Shown one piece after another: positions 59,443 to 64,000 of a DNA stretch of 64,000 bases. Source of the stretch: Tethya wilhelma (Eukaryota; Porifera; Demospongiae; Tethyida; Tethyidae); contig CAXIPT010000002.1 of assembly GCA_964030475.1 (NCBI GenBank), forward strand, positions 718,253-782,252, in the 5' to 3' direction. The first letter of the stretch is position 1; the number at the start of each line of letters is the position of its first letter. The notes under the pieces were generated by a model, which worked only from the letters and a program-made list of their open reading frames with translations, made no database searches and was not told where the DNA came from. The position numbers and the translations under genes were made by a program.

Positions 59443-61151
59443 TTCCAAAAACAAAAGGCACTACACCGCTACTGTGCTGGCATCAGCAGGTAACACTACA
59501 AGATATGCTGTCAGATAATTCTACACCATTTTTGTGCCTTGATTGTATCCAATTAAACTCTCTACAAAGCCGAGTTGCAAGTGCTACACATATACAATGA
59601 AATACAAAGTTTAAGATCAGTATGCCTTGAGCTGAAAGAGGAGCTAAAAGCCGCCAAGGTAACGGCAACAACCACCGATAACGGTGACCAACCATCACAG
59701 CAGCAAGCATCGCAGGATGCATCTACTAGCTACCACAAAGGCAGCTCCTCCTCATGGTCCAGAGAAAAGAACCAACTGGACCAGTGCAAGTCCCTCATCA
59801 AACATGCATCTCCTGATTCAGAACGCAAGTTTAACATTCATGATAATGTATGGTTTCGACGAATGCATGCAGAAAGGGGACCACTAGGCTAAACGCCTCA
59901 AAAAAGATCTTGAGTGCACCTCCAAAATGATTAAAGCCATTTACCCTGACATATCAAATCAATCAATTCGGGACTGCATGCTACAGCAAAGAAAAGCCCT
60001 TATTAACGGATCAGGCATCGATAGAAAAAAACTCAAGATCAGAGGCAATTCAATTTTCATCGATAGAATGAAACAGGGCTCAGCTATAGCAAACATGCAT
60101 AATTCTGAGCTCTCTAGCCCTGAACAGACACGTGCCGAACCCTCTACTACTAAAAAAAAGACAACAATGATGAAGCCATACTTCCTGCTCCAGCCTCTAA
60201 TTCATTGGACTACATCAGCCCTAACAACACATTGTTGTCATATCTGGCTCAACTATCACCTAGGACAACCCTCCTCTGTGACTAGCTCCACCACCTTTTT
60301 CACCAACTCACACTTACTACACAATTCCACATACAGCCATTCCAAAACTTTGAATAGTTCAATTGCTCACTCAGGCTTTTCTAATTATTCAGACACTTCA
60401 ATCACTATGAACCTATTCAATGCTCGCCATCAACACACATCTCCACACACGTACATTCAAACGTCATCTCTCAGACTGCTGCAGTCGTGACACTAGCCCT
60501 ATAATCTTTTTATCCTCTACATAATGATATATATGATTATAAGGCTATAGTGTCACGACATAGTAATACTATTTGAACAAATGGGATTATTTGACTGGGT
60601 AAGTACATAGTTCAAAGTTTAAAAATTTTAACACCAGTCCATTCTTGCCATTTAAAGTTTCGATTACAATGCAGTAATCATCAACAAGGCTGTATGGTCT
60701 ACAATGCAGTAAACACATGTCCATGTTTAAAAAAAAACAACACAGATTCTCCACCAGGGGGGAGGGCCATTGCACTAGCAGCACAGGTAACCAATTTCAA
60801 CCCACTGTAATTGACCTCAACATCCATTGCCCATTGGGCTGTACCGGTTTTGGCCAATACCATGGAGGCCCCAGTACTTTTTTACTAACTTCAAAAGGCC
60901 AATACTTTTTGAACATATTTGATAAAAATAACCCTTGTAGCTTTCACTACTGTTGTCCGTGCTCACGCTGTAGCAGACTCACTAAGTTGAACTTTAATTG
61001 TTAAATGTTGTTGTCCACTATTGCTCCTGTATACATACTTGTAATCACTTTATGTTTATGTTTTTTGTGAGGCTGCTTCTCATTAATTCTAGCAGACCTT
61101 GAGCTCTGTCAGCTGTGAAGCAATAATAATAATAATATTAAAATAAAGTTG
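59443..61151 (+). mobile_element. LINE-derived element with ORF1 remnants, flanked by ACTGAC
   Basis: ACTGAC is repeated at 59437-59442 and 61152-61157. The interior encodes pieces of a coiled-coil/basic ORF1-like protein (IQSLRSVCLELKEELKAAK; KKDLECTSKMIKAIYPDISN; RKALINGSGIDRKKLKIRG) with stops and frameshifts between them. The 3' end is (AATA)n-rich sequence ending AATAAAGTTG. No reverse transcriptase is seen, so the element is internally deleted. The corresponding site in gene B (about 51722-51730) has no insertion. Confidence 0.7.
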
Positions 61152-61587
61152 ACTGACTATATTATGTGCTAGCATGATCATGATCCACCTACTTCCCTAG
61201 GTGTCCCTAACCAACCCGTTATATTACAGACTTCAAATCAACTAACATTAAGAACGGGATTCCAGCTACTTGGACGATAGAGGGACACCCTCTCCATCCC
61301 ATCAGAAACTACACCATCCGATTCCAAGTCATTGAAGGAGATCCTTACAAAAAGGGCGATGATGATGTGGTGAGAGTCGAGAATCGTACAGTGAATGGTG
61401 ACGTGGAACAACAGACCTTCATGATTGATTCTGAGACTGAGAAGATGTACAGCATCAAGATATGTGCAGTGAATGAGTTTGGAGAGACTTGTAGCCTTCC
61501 TCTGGTATAGGCCAAATATAATTGTGTAGTAGTGTTTGAGATGTGTGACCACTGTAGCTTTAGACATACTAGCTAGCTGTCTTCTGT

Positions 61588-61590
<3 letters not shown>

Positions 61591-61622
<32 letters not shown>
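61591..61622. repeat. (CA)n at the acceptor of the TM exon
   Basis: A CA run precedes the CAACAG acceptor of the TM exon by about ten bases. Confidence 0.9.
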
Positions 61623-61627
<5 letters not shown>

Positions 61628-62816
61628 ACACAACAGCCAGCTGGCTTGTCTCCTAGTAATACTGGTCGAACTAATGGTGGTCTAATTGCCATCATTGTAG
61701 CTGCAATCGTCCTAGCCTTGTGCTGCTGTCTATGGATCGTCCTACATACCATCTGCTTATGTTTGTGTAGAGAAAGGGAGAGAAAATACTATCCAGCAGA
61801 TAGAGGTGAATGACTCCATCTGTCTATATATGCACATTAATATCATGTATTATTATATGATCTTGCAATTGTTATTATTTGTATAGTATGTGATTTGAAT
61901 TTTCTATACAGAACAAAAGTATTCAAAGAAATATGAAAAGTGAGTAATTGAATAAATAATTATTAAGCACAACATATGCACCGTGAAAAACAATATTACT
62001 AGGAAAATGCAACTCTTATACTAGTGATTCTACAGCTCTGCACTAAGCATAGCGGGAATGGCCTGGTTTACAAGGCTAGGTCTGTTGACAACTTGTGCAA
62101 ACTGCAATGCTGTTGATAGATACCCATGCAGTAGCCTAAGACACATGAAATATTGTATTAGAAGTTAATTTGGTGTTGCTCAGGCTCTCCCCTATCGAAT
62201 GTCATGTAGTCTTGCCACACTCACTCCGTCCGTACGGATATTGCACAAAGAACACTATATTTCAAGCTATGCATGGTAACATTGCTATGATGACCAGGCT
62301 CCAGACCTGTAAGTAAACCCTCAGAGTGTGTGAGTTTTCTGATCAGTTTATCAGTGGTAGACTATATGCTGCTATTATTTGTGACCTGGCTGCCAGGCAT
62401 CTTGCTATAAATTTATCATACACTTTCTGAAGTTTCAAAGTTAGCTATTAGGCTAAGCCCATGCATTCACTCATCCTTGGCAATGTTCATAGCGCTTCAT
62501 TGAATGAAGCAAACGTCTCTACTATGATTTAGTATATTTATATATCCATGCACAGGTTGAGCATAAGTGAAACTTACAAAACGCTGAGTAGCTAGCTAGC
62601 AGTAGATCATTTCACTTTGCTTTCAGTCAACAAACACTCAACTTGATCCACAGCACTGCGCTGCCACGTGGACGATCACATTGTGGTCAAAATCCTTGAC
62701 AATCGAGCATATGCAAAACAGAAGAGCCCACCTACTCACAAATGTTGGGTTCACACCCCAATTAAAAGTGACTCAGTCAAAGAGTGTTTTGTCACATCAA
62801 TGTTCTCTATAATATA

Positions 62817-63058
62817 CCGTATAGCGGGAAATTTTCGCAGGGTTCAAATTTTCGCGATTTTCGCGGTGGCGATCTGACCGCGAAAAAAAGAACTGTGAAA
62901 ATTTGAATACGTGACTCGAATAGCGCTTGCGTATACACTCGTGCGTCATTGCTGGATGTAGAATCCGCAAAAAATTGAACCGCGAAAAAACGAACTAGCG
63001 TTCCTACATGCTTTATCGCGAAAATTTTGAACCTGCGAAAATTTCCCGCTATATACGG
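62817..63058. mobile_element. 242-bp MITE at the last acceptor of copy C
   Basis: The inverted ends CCGTATAGCGGGAAATTTTC and GAAAATTTCCCGCTATATAC (then GG) are flanked by TA (62815-62816, 63059-63060). The TA on the right is part of the TAG acceptor of the tail exon. Confidence 0.8.
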
Positions 63059-63539
63059 TAGGTACAGGACTAAGAGAGAGAGCAGCACTGTTAGCAGAGA
63101 ATCCATGAGTGATGACGAAGTCAAACTCCCTATCTTTAATTTGATGAATGATACACTCCAATAATTATTATTCACACACACACAAACACATCGTATAGTA
63201 GTATTGTGTGATCAGTTTAATGTCTCTATTGGTGGTTTATGTGTGCTCTTTGTTTATGGGAATCTTTTGTGTTTGTTTCATCGCTTGTCTACATCATTTT
63301 AGTGCCCTCTCAATAATTGCCGTTTTGAGGTTTCTAGGCAATAAAGAACAACAATTCTTCATTAAATGAACATTAATTTAATTTTACTTTTTTAACATTA
63401 ACATTTTTTGTACGACTGTTTATTTCTTTATAAAATAAATACATAATTATAATCAAGTACTATAATTATATATACAAACACTTGTACTGTACACTATATA
63501 CAAACCATTATTCCAATATTATGTATACAAATTTTTTTT

Positions 63540-63900
63540 ATAAAATCGAAGGTCATCTGAGTGCTCACAAGACTAAACAATGAAAAAGTAGTTGCTGCTT
63601 GTTAGCAGGAGCAGGTCCTTGGTCCCGGGCGGGTGGGAGAATTTCAAAGTGAATTGATTATCTTTGTAAATTAGAGGGGATCAACCTTTTGATGAGGACT
63701 TAATTAGTTTAGTGGCCTTGTTCAACAAGTGGTGTATGTCACTCAATTATGCATGCATTGTTCTCAGTATAATCACATGTAATTTTGGATGACATTAAGA
63801 TGTTAGAGACATCTTTTAAAAGTGGAAAATTCATTAGATTTGACCGGCCCAGGAGTCTAGCAATGATGAGAAGAAACTGAGAGAGTAATCACTGCTCAGT
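63540..63900 (-). pseudogene. decayed copy of the ZNHIT2 last exon
   Basis: The minus strand is clearly similar to 27184-26819 but has several small deletions, for example within the LAKKK region and around HVIHALCD, so the frame is lost. It is the far end of the duplication that also contains the receptor 3' end (26090-27330 versus 61735-64000). Confidence 0.8.
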
Positions 63901-63914
63901 ACAGCCTCGGACTG

Positions 63915-63916
<2 letters not shown>

Positions 63917-64000
<84 letters not shown>
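63917..64000. repeat. (TG)n microsatellite at the window end
   Basis: A pure TG run to the last base, corresponding to the (TG)n at 27234 in the other duplicate. Confidence 0.97.

Larger units (their letters stand above)
61201..63164 (+). pseudogene. receptor copy C: FN3, TM and tail exons
   Basis: Exons 61201-61504 (FN3), 61637-61805 (TM), 61912-61939 (28 nt) and 63062-63164 (tail). The FN3 exon has two extra bases near 61225 compared with gene B, which shift the frame; otherwise it is a full domain ending KICAVNEFGETCSLPL. The TM exon reads LIAIIVAAIVLALCCCLW followed by RERERKYYPADR. The tail (RESSTVSRESMSDDEV) is longer than at 26488 and ends DTLQ after a base change removed the shorter stop context. 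The last acceptor lies at the edge of a MITE. With the remnants at 54243-54671 this forms a tandem duplicate of gene B that lacks exons 1-5. Confidence 0.75.

Noticed and set aside
59575..60490. Host gene at 59.6-60.5 kb
   Set aside because: The coiled-coil/basic pieces, internal stops, flanking ACTGAC repeats and LINE-like 3' end point to a retrotransposon remnant.

Overview
The window looks like nuclear DNA of a demosponge, most probably Amphimedon queenslandica or a close relative. It is AT-rich with dense GT-AG introns, often under 150 bp. It carries animal orthologs (CYP20-type P450, ZNHIT2, guanylate kinase) next to gene families typical of sponges: Calx-beta/FN3 membrane proteins, SRCR receptors and a kinase-coiled coil-Kelch protein. 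MITEs, foldback elements and LINE remnants are abundant. The species name is inference; the sequence itself only shows an intron-rich metazoan genome. Gaps are one 100-N run (15524-15623), one 12-N run (51475-51486) and single Ns at 2117, 21430 and 26089. The last two cut through exons and look like collapsed gaps.

Layout. 0.5-4.7 kb is a large TTAA-flanked element with ~370-bp terminal inverted repeats. 6.0-9.1 kb is a complete nine-exon CYP20-like P450 (+). 10.1-10.8 kb is a fragment of an unrecognised membrane protein. 10.9-15.5 kb is repeats. 16.8-17.2 kb is a broken unknown gene. 18.0-25.4 kb is receptor gene A (-): signal peptide, three Calx-beta domains, about ten FN3 domains in one 3-kb exon, a TM helix and a short tail. 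26.1-26.5 kb is the 3' end of a paralog (+). 26.8-29.9 kb is a complete ZNHIT2 (-), head-to-head across 130 bp with receptor gene E (+, 30.0-30.9 kb). 32.2-33.1 kb is a 3'-truncated guanylate kinase (-). 34.8-37.0 kb is a frameshifted kinase/coiled-coil/Kelch gene (+). 37.3-39.4 kb is an SRCR transmembrane receptor (-). 39.6-43.2 kb is a kinase fragment fused to receptor gene F (+). 46.5-52.1 kb is receptor gene B (+), the inverted paralog of A. 54.2-63.2 kb is a decayed tandem copy C (+), followed by a decayed copy of the ZNHIT2 last exon at the window end.

Main theme. This is a recently and repeatedly rearranged cluster of cell-surface receptors built from Calx-beta exon pairs (every traced intron in the Calx-beta part is phase 1), FN3 domains, one TM helix and variable short cytoplasmic tails. 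Copies differ by inversion, tandem duplication, domain-array expansion, tail replacement, frameshifts and transposon insertions at splice sites. Such architecture would suit adhesion or self/non-self recognition, but that role is inference. Gene A ends in a class I PDZ-ligand-like ESHV, and the SRCR receptor carries a PPxY motif, so both may connect to cytoplasmic scaffolds or ubiquitin ligases.
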